Assembly: GCA_014529385.2 (NCBI GenBank)
Contig: CM043943.1
Coordinates: 103,262,355-103,326,354 of the forward strand
Origin: Adiantum capillus-veneris
Taxonomy: Eukaryota; Streptophyta; Polypodiopsida; Polypodiales; Pteridaceae
Length of the DNA: 64,000 bases
Reading direction: 5' to 3'
Notes under the pieces: model-generated
Database searches by the model: none
Told to the model about the DNA's origin: nothing
Seen by the model: only the letters and a program-made list of their open reading frames with translations
Position numbers and translations under genes: made by a program
Shown here: positions 1 through 10,592 of the stretch, piece after piece
How the letters are laid out: each line of letters starts with the position of its first letter
Position numbering within the stretch: the stretch's first letter is position 1

Positions 1-450
1 CTCATAGTCGGCCAAAATACTCCAAGTCTCAAGATTCCTTGCATAGTTTGGTCTTCCGCAAAGTGAAGTCCTACTATGGTAACATGTGCTTGACTTAGGT
101 ATTGTTCTCTTTCTTCAAGGTTAATGCATAAGAGCAATATCCCATCTTGATTTCTTTTGTATAGCCTTCCAGCTAGTACTTGATACATAGCCAATTGCTC
201 GATTAATCCGATTGTGATAGGAAGTGGTATTTGTGAATCCACTTGAGCTATTGTCATTAATGACACAATGTTTCCCGACCATCTAGGTATCATCTCCACG
301 GAGGACAAATAGGCATCTGGTAAATCATCGTCTACCCCTTTAGGTAATTCCCCTAAACAATCCTTGAAAAATGATCTGCTTGTTGATGTGTAGTGCCTTT
401 TTTTACAACCACAGTGAAATCAAATTCGAGAAGAATGATGAATCATCTCA
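1..450 (-). pseudogene. Ty3 pol: RNase H tail and integrase zinc-finger start
   Basis: The minus-strand translation continues the pol polyprotein of the element to its right. It contains the linker after RNase H (residues such as GNIVSLMTIAQVD) and, near positions 1-75, the start of an integrase H2C2 zinc finger (GLHFAEDQTMQGIL followed by GVFWPTM). This part of integrase normally precedes the DDE core and binds zinc. At least one in-frame stop separates it from the RNase H region at about 420. The DDE core is off the window. Confidence 0.6.
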
Positions 451-1807
451 CTATTCTCCCTGTGTGCATGGCTTGTTGACCAAATACAACAAAGCTTGGT
501 GGTCCACAAAGAACACAAACTTGTTGGCTAATAGGTAATGTCTATACGTTTTAACGGCATAGATCATTCCTAATCCTTCACTTTTGGTGGTGGTGTAATT
601 CTTGTCTGCCATGTTCAATTGTCGGCTAGCATAAGAAATAGGAATGTCAATTTTCCCATCTCGTGGTTGAGCTAGTATACAACCGATAGCAAAATTTGAA
701 GCATCTACATGTACGTGGAATACCTTATCCCATTCTGGTGCTTTTAATATTGGAGCTAAGGTGAGAGCTTTCTTAAGCTTCATGAAGGATTCTTCACATG
801 CCTCGGTCCATTCAAAGTGCGTAATCAAGCTATACATGGGTTTTACAATTATAGCGTACATGTAGATGAACCGTCTATAATATCCACAATGCCCCATGAA
901 GGCTTGTACCCCCTTTACTGTTGTTGGTCTAGGCAAATCAGCAATGACATGAATCTTCTCAATATCAGTAGCTATGCTATTTTTAGACACTATATGTCCA
1001 AGAATGTCTCCTTGTCTTTTTATGAATGTGCACTTTTCAGGATTTAAGCAAATCCTATAAAGTCTATATTTTTTGAATACCTTTTTGAGGTGTTCAAAAT
1101 GATCAGCCCGGATTGATGAATATACACATAGATCATCCATATATACTTCTAAGAATTTCTGAAGACACTCTTTGAAAGCATGGCTCATCAACCTCTGAAA
1201 CGTGGCTAGAGCATTAATTAACCCAAACGGTAAAACCCGATAGGCAAATATACCCCATTCTGTTGCAAAAGCAATTTTATGCTGATCGTTTGGGTCAACC
1301 AAAAGTTGATTGTATCCCAAAAATCCGTCCAAGAAGCTATAAGCTTCTTTTCCTACAACTCGTTCTAATACATGCTCAGTTATTGGAAGAGGAAAGTTGT
1401 CTCTAATGGTGGCTGCATTCACCTTTTTGAGATTAACACACACTCGTAATTTCCCATTCTTCTTGGGTACTACCACAATTGGGGACACCCAATCTGTGTG
1501 TTCAATTTTGTAAATGAATTCGGTTTCCTTTAGTTTTTCAATCTCTTCTTTGATTTTCCTGGCAAATGTTTCATTATACGTGTATGGTCTCTGTCTACGT
1601 GTATGGTCTCTGTCTACTTGGTTTCGCATCATCTCTCATGGGTATAGTATGTTGACAGATTTTTGGATCAACACCCTTGAGATCCTTGTAAGACCAAGCA
1701 AAGATATCTCGATATTCCTTTAACAAGCTCATCAAAAGCTTTTCTTCTTCTTCTGTTAGGTCATTCACAATGTAAGCAGTTCTAGGCTCTTCTCCTAGTT
1801 CAGCCAA
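451..1807 (-). pseudogene. Ty3 pol: reverse transcriptase and RNase H
   Basis: This would copy element RNA into DNA and degrade the RNA strand. In order on the minus strand there is a leader peptide ending in the motif DPKICQHTIPMRDDAKP, then the reverse transcriptase fingers and palm (VPKKNGKLRVCVNLKKVN, then GYNQLLVDPNDQHKIAFAT), the catalytic YMDD at 1132-1143 and the thumb (LGHIVSKN). An RNase H domain starting near HVHVDASNFAIGCIL follows. The domain order and length match plant Ty3 elements. The leader and the polymerase are in different frames because of a 19-bp tandem duplication at 1579-1616. Some core residues are altered (FLDGFLGYNQL where a D-G-F-S-GYNQ type motif is usual), so activity is unlikely even without the frameshift. 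Confidence 0.85.
1579..1616. repeat. 19-bp perfect tandem duplication
   Basis: The unit CGTGTATGGTCTCTGTCTA occurs at 1579-1597 and again at 1598-1616. Nineteen is not a multiple of three, so the duplication shifts the frame of the pol gene that runs through it: the peptide RQRPYT is read once in each frame. Confidence 0.95.
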
Positions 1808-2098
1808 GTCTACCCTTTTAGCGTTTTCAAGCCCTTCGTAAGATTCGCCTTGTTTTCGTAGTTCCTCAACAGGTTGTTTAATTATGATTTTTCAATTTTG
1901 GAGGGTATACTTTTTGTAATGGGATGGAACATGCATTACATCCTTACCATCTCCTTCGGTGGTTTCCATTTCAGTTGTGTATATCTCCTTTAGAGTTTTT
2001 TTTAACTCTTGATATTCTTTTTCCGCTCTCGACTCTGGTCATGAGTGGTTTCTTATTTTGTGATTTTTCTTGAGTACCCTTCCTTGTTTTCCTCGATG

Positions 2099-2520
2099 TC
2101 TGAGACATTTCTTAGTTTTTGTTTGAAGGATACCTGTCAGTTATTTTGTCCTTGACACAATCATTAGCATCTATCTGCATCATGAACTATGTTTTACTGG
2201 AGACTGATGGCATAGATCATGTTATCACAATTTTGGTGTCTCTCTTTCTTCTATACCACTTTTGTCTTCTTGATTTCTGGTTTGGAAAGTCAAAAAACTT
2301 TTCCTCCCCTCTGAGACATTTCTTAGTTTTTGTTTGAAGGATACCTGTCAGTTATTTTGTCCTTGACACAATCATTAGCATCTATCTGCATCATGAACTA
2401 TGTTTTACTGGAGATTGATGGCATAGATCATGTTATCACAATTTTGGTGTCTCTCTTTCATCTACACCACTTTTGTCTTCTTGATTTCTGGTTTGGAAAG
2501 TCAAAAAACTTTTCCTTCCC
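2099..2520. repeat. 211-bp tandem duplication inside pol
   Basis: Two adjacent copies (about 2099-2309 and 2310-2520) begin CTGAGACATTTCTTAG and differ at only a handful of bases. They lie in the minus-strand protease-to-polymerase linker. The period of 211 is not a multiple of three. Confidence 0.9.
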
Positions 2521-3515
2521 TCCTTTTAAGAGTAGCTTACCTCTCGTATGCTCTTTTTCTGACCCCGAATCTTCTGAGGTAGCTGAGTGTTCATCTAACT
2601 CATCAGTTGCATTGTAATAGAGGTCTGAAAAGACCTCTTGAGCTTTCATTAAGTCCTTGGGTTCCTCATTTTCATTTTCAATGTTGAGGATTGAAATCAT
2701 TTGGATGGGAATTATGTCGTAGCCATCCTCATTGCAAAATTGAGTAGGCATAGACGTATTCACACATACATCCATTGTCGCTAGAAAATGAGTCCACTCG
2801 AATGGCTCAAATAAATGCTCTAAAAAGGGTTCAGGTACGTAGGCTTCGTTTGTGCAATCCCTTTCTAGGATACATTCTTCTCGTCTTAAGCTTCCATATT
2901 TTGAAGCTCCGTACATCCAAATAGGAGTGTCTTTGTTTAACGAGGATGGGAGTTTAGTTTCAGCCAAAGAGACGGAATCAAACTCTTGGATGGGTGTTTT
3001 CAAGACATCTCTATAAGTGTGATCTTTTAGATTGACTCTTGTTATAGATCCCACTTGCTTCAAGTACAGATAGTTGTTTCCCCAATCTTGGATAAGTTGT
3101 ACTTGTCGCATGGAAGGTCTTCCCAATATGATTACTAGTTGAGTTTTTTCCCAAAGTCTACTATGGAAAAAGTGTGTTGATATTCAATTCGACAGGAATT
3201 GACTATTACTTTTTCAAGCAACCCTAAAGGTCTCTCAATGTGTCCGTCAACCAACTACAATTTCATTCGAGTTTGTCTAATGGCTGGCTGTCCCCAGGAT
3301 TCCTATACTGCTTTAGTGGCTATGGCTACGCCAGCTCCACTATCCAGTATCTCCATGGTTTCAATGTCATTATATTTCACTGGGAAGGTGGTGTTTCCTT
3401 CTTCACCTTCATAATATTCTCCGACCTTGTTCATAGGAACTGTTTCAATCTCTTTGTTTTCCATTTTATTTTTTAATTTTCCCAAATTCTTCGAGATTAA
3501 CCCCGTTATTCCCAC
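2458..3515 (-). pseudogene. Ty3 pol: retropepsin-like protease and linker
   Basis: The protein would cleave the gag-pol polyprotein. The active-site motif ILDSGAGVAIATKAV is read on the minus strand near 3303-3345 and carries the D-S-G of retroviral-type aspartic proteases. Downstream comes the conserved LGRPSMRQ segment (near 3105-3130) that follows the protease core in this lineage. An acidic linker rich in Glu and Asp follows (for example DELDEHSATSEDSGSEKEH). The protease core and the LGRPSMRQ segment are in different reading frames, and the linker ends at the 211-bp duplication, so the gene is broken. A start codon is not meaningful here because it is an internal part of a polyprotein. 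Confidence 0.7.
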
Positions 3516-3896
3516 CTTCTCTAGGGTTTTCTGTAAATCATTCTATAAGTATGGTCCAAGTTTTAACAGTTCTCCCAAGGTAAGAGTCCATTGGATGGGT
3601 GTAAACATGATTGAATGAATGTTGTCTACTTCTAGGGTTTGTTCAGCTCTTTTTACTTGAGTGGTCTTGCACACGATGGATTCATCTTCATTATCTCCCA
3701 AGTAAGAAGGTAATGTTTTTAATGTCAATGGTTTTGAGATTCCTGAAGCTTCCGATCCTCAATCCCCGTACAATTATTGTAAATCCATGTTCATATCAGA
3801 AGGTAGGTTATCCAACCAGACTTTCTCTATAGGAGCTGACTTTAAAGTTAGGCCTCCATCATTGATCTCTCTCACTTTTTCCCATAAGTGTCCTGG

Positions 3897-4968
3897 CTAG
3901 TCTTCCTCTACAAATGGAATTCCGTCTAAGTCATCTTCGTTGTCCGGCACTATAAGCTCTGGTTCATTTGTTTCATGGTGGGGTTCTGCCACCACATCGG
4001 ATTTTGCTTTCGTTTCTTTTACCACAAGCTCTTCAGGTTTTGCAATACTTTCAAGCTTGGGTTTTCGATTTTCCATCATTTCTTGCATGATTCTTAAGCT
4101 TCCAGCTTAGCTGCTTCCATGTCTGGAGATGGATAATTTTTCCACTTGTTTTCCATGTTATGGCGTGCTTTAAGTCCTGCATGGTAGGCTTGCAAGGCAG
4201 CATTAATAGGCTCAAAAATTTTATCAACCATAATGGATCCTCCAGATTTCATGGTTGTTTCCTTGAGTTCACTGCCTGTTTCTTTCAACTTGTCCTCGGC
4301 TAGCTTCTTTGCTTTCTCTTTGATTTCAACCCATTGTTTTTTTTTTCTCATCTCATCTCTTTTGCTTCTACTCCTTTTGATTCTTTGAGAAGAAACTTTC
4401 GTGTTCTCCGAATCATCAAAGGAGTTGTGTTTCTTTTTCTTTGCCTGGGCTCTAGTGATTACCTTGATTGGAACAATCGGTTCACTCTCTGATGAGCTAC
4501 TAGGCATCACTTGGACTACATTTAATACAGTTTTACCCTTGTTCAAAGAATCTTTTATACAATCTTCCGGAAAGTATCCTCCCTTTTTGCAACATTGTAT
4601 GCAATAGGCTTCAATTGGTTTGAGGTTTTTGTCAGGATCTGGAAATTCGTTTTTTCAATGGTCATCAGCACCACAGTTATGACAATTTCCTGTTCTAGGC
4701 TTCATCATGGGTCCAAGTAAACCTAGGCTCCATGACGGTTAGTCTTGTAAAAAGACAGTATATGCTTATAGCGCACTGTCGTTTCGGTTTTCGAGTGAGT
4801 CGAGTAAGAAGAGATTCTGGATGTTGAATGTGAAAAAGTGTCTGAGACTTCTTCAGGAATTGTGTGCAAGGAATTGCCTTGATTCACACTTTCTTCGGTG
4901 GATACTCTATTGGAGGTTTCTTTGAGTATGCCCTGATTTCCTAGTACACGACCAGATCTAAGGTTCAT
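3897..4968 (-). pseudogene. Ty3 gag-like region with degenerate zinc knuckles
   Basis: The first part read on the minus strand begins MNLRSGRVLG (4968), a typical opening of the first polyprotein of this kind of plant element. It is followed by a Ser/Thr-rich stretch. At about 4640-4690 a zinc knuckle CHNCGADDH is seen, but the next codon is TGA and the last Cys is Phe. A second knuckle begins CIQCCKKGG and lacks the His. A basic linker follows (RAQAKKKK, then RIKRSRSKRDEMRKKKQ). The bulk of a normal capsid domain was not recognised, so gag may be short or deleted. Several frames are used and the copy is not functional. Confidence 0.6.
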
Positions 4969-5376
4969 ATAAACTTATGAAGCCCTAGATAGAGTACTCA
5001 CCTTTGAATTGACTTGTCATCAATTTCCACTTGATTAAATTGCAACTTTTTGTCAAGCCACTGATTCCTCGTCTGCAACCTGATTCCTGTACAAATTTGA
5101 TCAAGTTAGCTATTCTTCTATAAAGACAGTAGAGTTTTTGCTAACTCTTATAATTGGTCTTTGTGTATCGCTTCAAATCGAGCTATGAGAGTCAAAATTT
5201 GATTTTCAAATTCGACTTCAGTTAAAATTCAAAGGTTTGATATGCATCCTAAAAACTAACTGTACATGTATCAATTTTGATCTGATTGAACCCAAAATTG
5301 CCCTGTGGCTTTATATTATGTTGGTCTATCATTGTATAAGTTCAAAAGTCAAATTTGATGTCTCTGGATAGCAGAA

Positions 5377-5398
5377 GTAAATAATCGTGATTATTTAC
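5377..5398. repeat. 22-bp hairpin, copy 1
   Basis: Ten-base arms GTAAATAATC and GATTATTTAC are separated by GT. The identical sequence recurs at 5651-5672. Confidence 0.95.
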
Positions 5399-5650
5399 TT
5401 TTGTCAGTTTTTTGCACTTTTTTGATAGGTTTGGCAAGTATACAACTTGTTAGAGTCCTTGGACAAGTTTTAACAAGTTTGGACAAAATCTGATCAAGTT
5501 TATCAACTGTTTGGTGTTCGCAGACTCTGATTTCGAGAATCTGGCTTAAGTCTCACTTTTGGGATCCAAATTTCACCAAAACTGTCTACTTCATGTGCTT
5601 GACCTTGTGGTATACTCAAATTTGCAAAATCATCAAGTTTTGAAGCAGAT

Positions 5651-5672
5651 GTAAATAATCGTGATTATTTAC
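5651..5672. repeat. 22-bp hairpin, copy 2
   Basis: Identical to the hairpin at 5377-5398 and placed 274 bp away. Both are preceded by AGCAGA and followed within about 20 bp by TTTTTGTCAG or a close variant, which marks them as parts of a longer repeated unit. Confidence 0.95.
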
Positions 5673-6501
5673 TTCGGTTATATTTTTGTCAGTTTTTGCC
5701 CCAACTTTGACACAGATCTATTAAGCACCTTAAGTTAAGGTCACTAGCCAAGTTTCATCAAGTTTAGACAATTTTTGGTCAAATGGTCATCAATTATCTG
5801 TCCGCATACTAACTTTGCAATTTTAGTCACAAATTTCACTCCAATGGTCCAAATCTTACCAAATTTGCTTTGTGGGCTTATTACAACATGGTGAAGATCA
5901 CATCAACATAAGCCTATGAATCAAATTTCAACAAGTTTGGAAAAATTTTCCCCAATTTATACACAAGATTCAAAAAGTCAGTACAAACTTTAGTTTTTAC
6001 CCAGTTTTTTGCCAGTTTAGTGATCAAATCTCTCTAGTTGGATTTAGTGGATTCGAGTCTTTTCGAGCTATTTCTAGCCGTAGACCTGAAATTCTGCAAC
6101 TTTCAATAACAACTCACACTTGATTCTTTTAGAGAGAGTAATGTTCGAAAATCCACCTTAGATCCTACTGACCCTACTCCTAGATTCTCATGCAATGGGG
6201 TTGTGGAAAGTATCCACAAACACTCATTTTCTTGTGTTTTTTATGTTTTTTAGAGCCTTGATCTTAAGACTTGTCTCGTCTACCAATCATTATCCAAATC
6301 CTAATCTAAATCTACAATCCTACGGTCCTAAAGGTCCTCAACAAGTACGATTACTTCCAATCTACCTCTACACAGCAAAAGACGACAATCTTAAGCTATG
6401 CAGTTTCTAAAAGAAAGTTTTGAACTCTAGGCGAACCTAGAGAAAGTTAAAGGACAACTACATAAGACGCTCGTGTTTTTCCCTAGTTTAGGTCTCTTTG
6501 A

Positions 6502-6519
6502 TCCCCGGCAACGGCGCCA
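6502..6519 (-). other. Primer binding site for tRNA-Asp
   Basis: On the minus strand the sequence is TGGCGCCGTTGCCGGGGA, the complement of the 3' end of plant tRNA-Asp and the standard primer site of Tat/Athila-type elements. It lies two bases inside the LTR end. Confidence 0.9.
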
Positions 6520-6521
6520 AA

Positions 6522-7420
6522 TGCGGGACGCATGTCTCACCTCACCATCCTATCTTATTGCAGTATTAGCGAGAACCACGATTAATTTGTCAAACCATGC
6601 GACGAAGCTGACTCGACTAGTGCATAGAGGCTACAAGAGGCTGTCAATCTCTCGAAAAACAACTAACAACTTGCATGTAACTCAAGTTACACTCAAGTGA
6701 TTGAAATCACCAAAAGCCAATTGCTCATCGGCAAGCAAATAATATCCATTACAGCATCAAATGACATCCAAACGTATGAAACTTCTAGGACAAGTTTATA
6801 AGACCTAAGCACACATGCCTATGGTCTCAAACCCCACTTTAGGTCAAGTTCCAAAATCGCGACTATTAACAACAATGGATTTTTGACCTAGTCGTTTTTG
6901 ACCCAGAATGCATCTAAATGCTTAGCAATGATGCCCCAATCCCCGCTTAGGCTTAGTTTTCGATTTAAAAGCATAAATTCCTAGTTATGATGAAATTAGG
7001 CCGCGGGTAGGCGATGCCAAAAGCTACGAAATACTGTGAATGTCTTACGTCAATGCGTAGAGCTCTTACCTACGGTTGCAATGTGACAACCGGAGAGGGA
7101 TTAGGAAGCACGAGAAGGAGAGAAGTGAACGCCGTTAGCTCACGTTGTGTATTTCTTATCCAAAACTTATATAAAAACTTACAAAAATCGGTTTTTATAC
7201 CTTAGCCAAGGTTTTTGGGTGGTCAAAACTAATAATCTGGAGTTCTACCAAAGCTGGGAAATGACTGGCTGATACAATCTAGAAGCTTGTAGCCCCGGCT
7301 CATTAATTACAAAGTTTATCTAAGAAAATAGGAGTTACAATATTCCTGATTCATCAAAATAATAAACGTTTTATAAAGAGAACTCCTAAAAATGGTGTCC
7401 GTGTTAGCTTGCTGCTAACA
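6522..7420 (-). repeat. 5' LTR of the Tat-like element (899 bp)
   Basis: On the plus strand it starts TGCGGGACGC next to the primer site and ends GCTGCTAACA. On the minus strand it therefore begins TGTTAGCAGC and ends GCGTCCCGCA, giving TG...CA termini. The outer limit is set by homology: from 7421 the sequence matches the integrase of the interrupted Ty3 element. The matching 3' LTR lies outside the window, so the pair cannot be compared. The small plus-strand open frames here are not believable genes. Confidence 0.75.
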
Positions 7421-8660
7421 TTAGGGATTTGCAATGGCTGGAGTAATCCAGGTTGTTTCCCTCTATCATACTTTGTCTTTTGGCATATCACATATTTGGA
7501 TACATACTCTTGTATATCCACTTTTATGGTAGGCCAGTAGTCTAAGTACGTTTCTACTCCTTGAAGAGTAGGTTGAATGCCTTGATGCCCCGCATAGGGA
7601 GGAGCATGGGATTCATACATGAATTTCTCACGAAGGGAATGAGTAACACATATCTTGTTGCAATCGAGAAGATAACCATGCTGCAAGGTGAATGGTTCTG
7701 CTTTCTTCCCTAAGCTAAGGGCTGACATTATGTCTTTAAAATCAGGGTCGATAGCATACTCATCTATCATGGAATATAGATAATTGTGAGTTGCTAAAGA
7801 CACCGCATTAACCCTCGATCATTGTGATAGTTCATCAGCCACCTGATTATGCTTACCAACAATGTGAGCAATATGAAAATTAAATTGCAAAAGAAAATTT
7901 GCCCACCTCATTTGCTTGTGGAAAAGCTTGGTTTGCGTCATGAAGTACTTGAGACTTTGGTGGTCCATTCATAAAATAATGGAGTCCGCAATAGATAGTG
8001 CTTCCATGTGTCTAGGGCATGTAGAATAGCTAAAATCTCTTTTTCATATATGTCCAAGATGGGGATTGAGCCTTTGGATCTAATATGCTATGGCATGCCC
8101 TTCTTGAAGCAAAACAGCTACAAGGCAATCACCACAAGCATCACATTGGACTTCAAATGGTTTTGAGAGATCCAAAAGCATAAGCACTGGTTGGGAGGTA
8201 AGCTTCTCTTTGAGCTTGTCAAAAGAATATTGCTCTTTAGAAGTCCACAAGTACTTAACATTTTTCTTTGTTAAGTCATGTAATGGTCCTGCTATTTGAC
8301 ATAATTTTGTTATGAAGCGTCTAGAGTATTGCACACATACCAATAAATCTTGGTAGCTCATGTAGAATCCTTGGATTAGGCCATGCTTTTATTACCTCCA
8401 ACTTTGATGGATCCATACAGATATCATCTTGAGAGATAATATGACCTTGGTATTGAATCTATTGAAGGAAAAAATCACTCTTCTTTTGATTGATAAAAAG
8501 TTTGTTCTCCCTCAATGCTTGAAAAACTGCATGGAAATGTTGCTTGTGCTCCTCCAAGGACTTGGAGTAGATGATGATATCATCAAAGAACACTCCAGTG
8601 AACTTGCGATGGGGTCTAAAATTTTCTCCATTAAACAATTGAATGTGTCTGGCGCATTAG
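7421..8660 (-). pseudogene. Ty3 pol: C-terminal RT, RNase H, integrase zinc finger
   Basis: The minus strand encodes the polymerase from the catalytic region FFDDIIIYSKSL (near 8560) onward, then the RNase H domain (SKPFEVQCDACGDCLVAVLLQEGHA near 8100-8160) and the integrase N-terminal zinc finger (H...H..CQKTKYDRGKQPG near 7455-7600). The integrase stops at 7421, just before the DDE core. Many stops and frameshifts are present. The same proteins, less decayed, occur in the element at 21.5-24.9 kb. Their role is reverse transcription and integration. Confidence 0.75.
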
Positions 8661-8970
8661 TCGGAGTATCTCCCGTGTGGAAAGCTTGAATGCCCAACTT
8701 AATGGCCAAATTCATTGATATGAAGTTGTGAGTAGAGCCATGATCAAATAGGATGAAGTTATCATGCTCCCTCACCTTCCCCAAGCATATGAAAGGGATC
8801 ATCCTTTAAAATGAGCATCCTCTTTTGGAGCTTTAACCGTGGAAGCTCTAGGAGTCTCACTGCGGGCATTTCTTTTGGCGCAAGAACGATAGCCCCACAC
8901 TTAAAGCATTTGTTTTCTTTATGAAAAGACTCTAGCTCTTCATGACAAAGTTTTTTTTTTAACCTTTGTA
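8660..8970 (-). pseudogene. Ty3 protease fragment fused by deletion to RT
   Basis: The minus strand has FILFDHGSTHNFISM (near 8700-8760), the retropepsin active site of chromoviruses with His where D-S-G or D-T-G is expected. It continues as LAIKLGIQAF, and then the sequence jumps directly to the polymerase motif around TFNCLMEK. Compared with the related element at 23.7-24.65 kb, about 0.9 kb covering the rest of protease and the first half of the polymerase is missing. Upstream, near 8880-8930, a zinc knuckle begins CFKCG but its His and last Cys are not seen. Confidence 0.7.
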
Positions 8971-10187
8971 AACTCCTTTCTCCTTGGTCTTGTTGTTGTT
9001 GTTGGAATTTCCTTGGGAAGAACTTTGAGTATAGTTCTTACCCTTTGCATCATTTTGATCTTTGTTCTCCACGGGCTTGGAATTCCTTTTAGTCCCTTGT
9101 TGGAAATTGATACAAGATGCAACCATAGTGTGGTGGATGACTTCAGTGATAGAACCAAGCCGTTGGGAGTTGACATACTCGGTCATTTCTTCAGGTAATC
9201 CTGCACAAAAAATTGCTTTTGCTCAGCAAAATCTATCCTTTGAAAGATAGTAGCCTTGAGATGTAAATCCCAAAACTTGTCAACATATTTGTGGATAGAA
9301 TCATTAGAGAGAAGCTTTAAACTCCACCATTCAATGAGCACTTTATCCTTGGCGTCACTCGCCAGGAATTGCTTCATGATAGAAGCGGTAGAGTTTTCCA
9401 TGTCTTTGGGGCCTCGCCATTGCCATGAAGGCTAGCCCACCATTGACGAGTAGATTTCTAGAAGTGCATAGCTACATTGTGTAGCTTGGAGGACTCCGTG
9501 AAGCCCTCGTCTCCAAAGGCCGCATCAAATTGTTGGATAAAGGCCAAGACTTTGTCAGTAGCACCAGAGGTGCTAGCATAGGTGAGAAAAGAGATACTCT
9601 TTCCTCCCTCTTTGAACTTCTTAAGCTTTTGGGACCTTTTCCTACTAGCAGGGTAGGATTTTTGATGTCCTCTCCTCTTGTATTCTCTAGGAGAATAACC
9701 ACTGCTTTTGTTGAAAAAGGAGAATGGTGAAGAAGAAGGAGAAGAGGGTGACCTCTTTCTTTCCTTTTTCTTCCTTTCTTTTCTTTCTTCCCTTTTGGAG
9801 TGATGAGGAGAAGGACTATAGGATGATCTTTTCCTCTTGGGAGGAGTTGGGGTTTGTCCAGACCGCTGTCTTCATGGAGCTACATCTTTAGAGGAATTTG
9901 GAGATTCACTTCTTTCTTGTTCATTGGATTCCTTCTCTTCTCTTATTAGAGAGAGTCTTCTTTTGGGAGTCTCAACAAGAGGCTTCATAAGATCTCTCTC
10001 TTCTTGGAGAGGAAGGGAAATCCCATAAGCACGAAGTAAATTTGGCTTGCAAAGCGGGGTTGCCCATAGCTTGTTGCAACCTAGTAACAAGATAGTTCAC
10101 AAACACTAGGGCATCATCAGTAGGACCTTCATGTGTAGAATCAAATTTGTCGATATTCATTCTACTCTCTTGATTATTGTCAACCAT
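8940..10187 (-). pseudogene. Ty3 gag
   Basis: The capsid-like protein begins MVDNNQESRMNIDKF at 10187. A related start occurs at 38570 in the other chromovirus, and both share VNYLVTRLQQAMGN or a near-identical form. Between 9850 and 9700 there is a Ser/Arg-rich stretch. The conserved gag core reads WWSLKLLSNDSIHKYVDKFWDLHLKA near 9260-9330, written here as one region with residues WW, IHKYVDKFWDL and LKA as anchors. A basic tail follows (KEKGVYKG near 8965). The gene uses several frames and is broken. The protein would package element RNA. Confidence 0.7.
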
Positions 10188-10592
10188 GCTAATTAAACTT
10201 TTGTATATGCCACTGTGTGCTTTGGTACCCTCAAAAACCTTAGTTGCTACTCTTCTTTACCTTTGAAAATTAGTTCTCAAGCAGCCACACCCATGGTTTA
10301 GACACTATTGATTGCAAAGAATAGTGGAGAGGGTCTAATATTGCTCGGTTGATTATAGTTCCTATTGAGCTTGCTAGTAGCTCAATAATGGTTAAGCCAA
10401 AGCCAAGCCCCGTGAGACCATTATTAAGACTATAGTTCCCAATGGTGTACCTCGAACTAAGTCCTTTTCAACCAAGATAATAAATCCATGTCCCACTTAC
10501 CCTATTGCAATGAATATGTCCAACCTTTCATGGACAACTTAAGGACCTCTCTTCTTAAGCAAGAAAAGAGAAACCAATAGATCTAATACGAA

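Larger units (their letters stand above)
4969..6501 (-). other. Non-coding leader of the Tat-like element
   Basis: Between the primer site and the first coding region there are about 1.5 kb without a convincing gene. The leader is built of at least two or three diverged units of roughly 270-300 bp. Recurring phrases are CAAGTTT and CAAATTTCAC, and a stretch resembling TTTGTGGGCTTATTA comes back near 5300, 5600 and 5870. Two units carry an identical 22-bp hairpin. Confidence 0.6.
1..7420 (-). mobile_element. Ty3/gypsy retrotransposon, Tat/Athila-like, 5' part
   Basis: Read on the minus strand the order is LTR (7420-6522), tRNA-Asp primer site, long non-coding leader, gag-like region, protease, reverse transcriptase-RNase H and the start of integrase. 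The integrase end and the 3' LTR lie beyond the left edge. The lineage call rests on the tRNA-Asp primer site and on pol motifs typical of plant non-chromodomain Ty3 elements (a YMDD reverse transcriptase and an ILDSGAG protease). The coding part is broken by stops and two tandem duplications, so the copy is dead. It sits inside the integrase of another Ty3 element that resumes at 7421. Confidence 0.85.

Noticed and set aside
1514-1723. Plus-strand open frames in the first 3.5 kb
   Set aside because: Antisense of the retrotransposon pol and linker.
2119-2617. Two nearly identical plus-strand open frames (MFEGYL...)
   Set aside because: They are opposite to the pol linker and exist twice only because of the 211-bp duplication.
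5377-5672. CRISPR-like or IS-type repeats
   Set aside because: Only two hairpins, 274 bp apart, in a plant retrotransposon leader; there is no regular spacer array.
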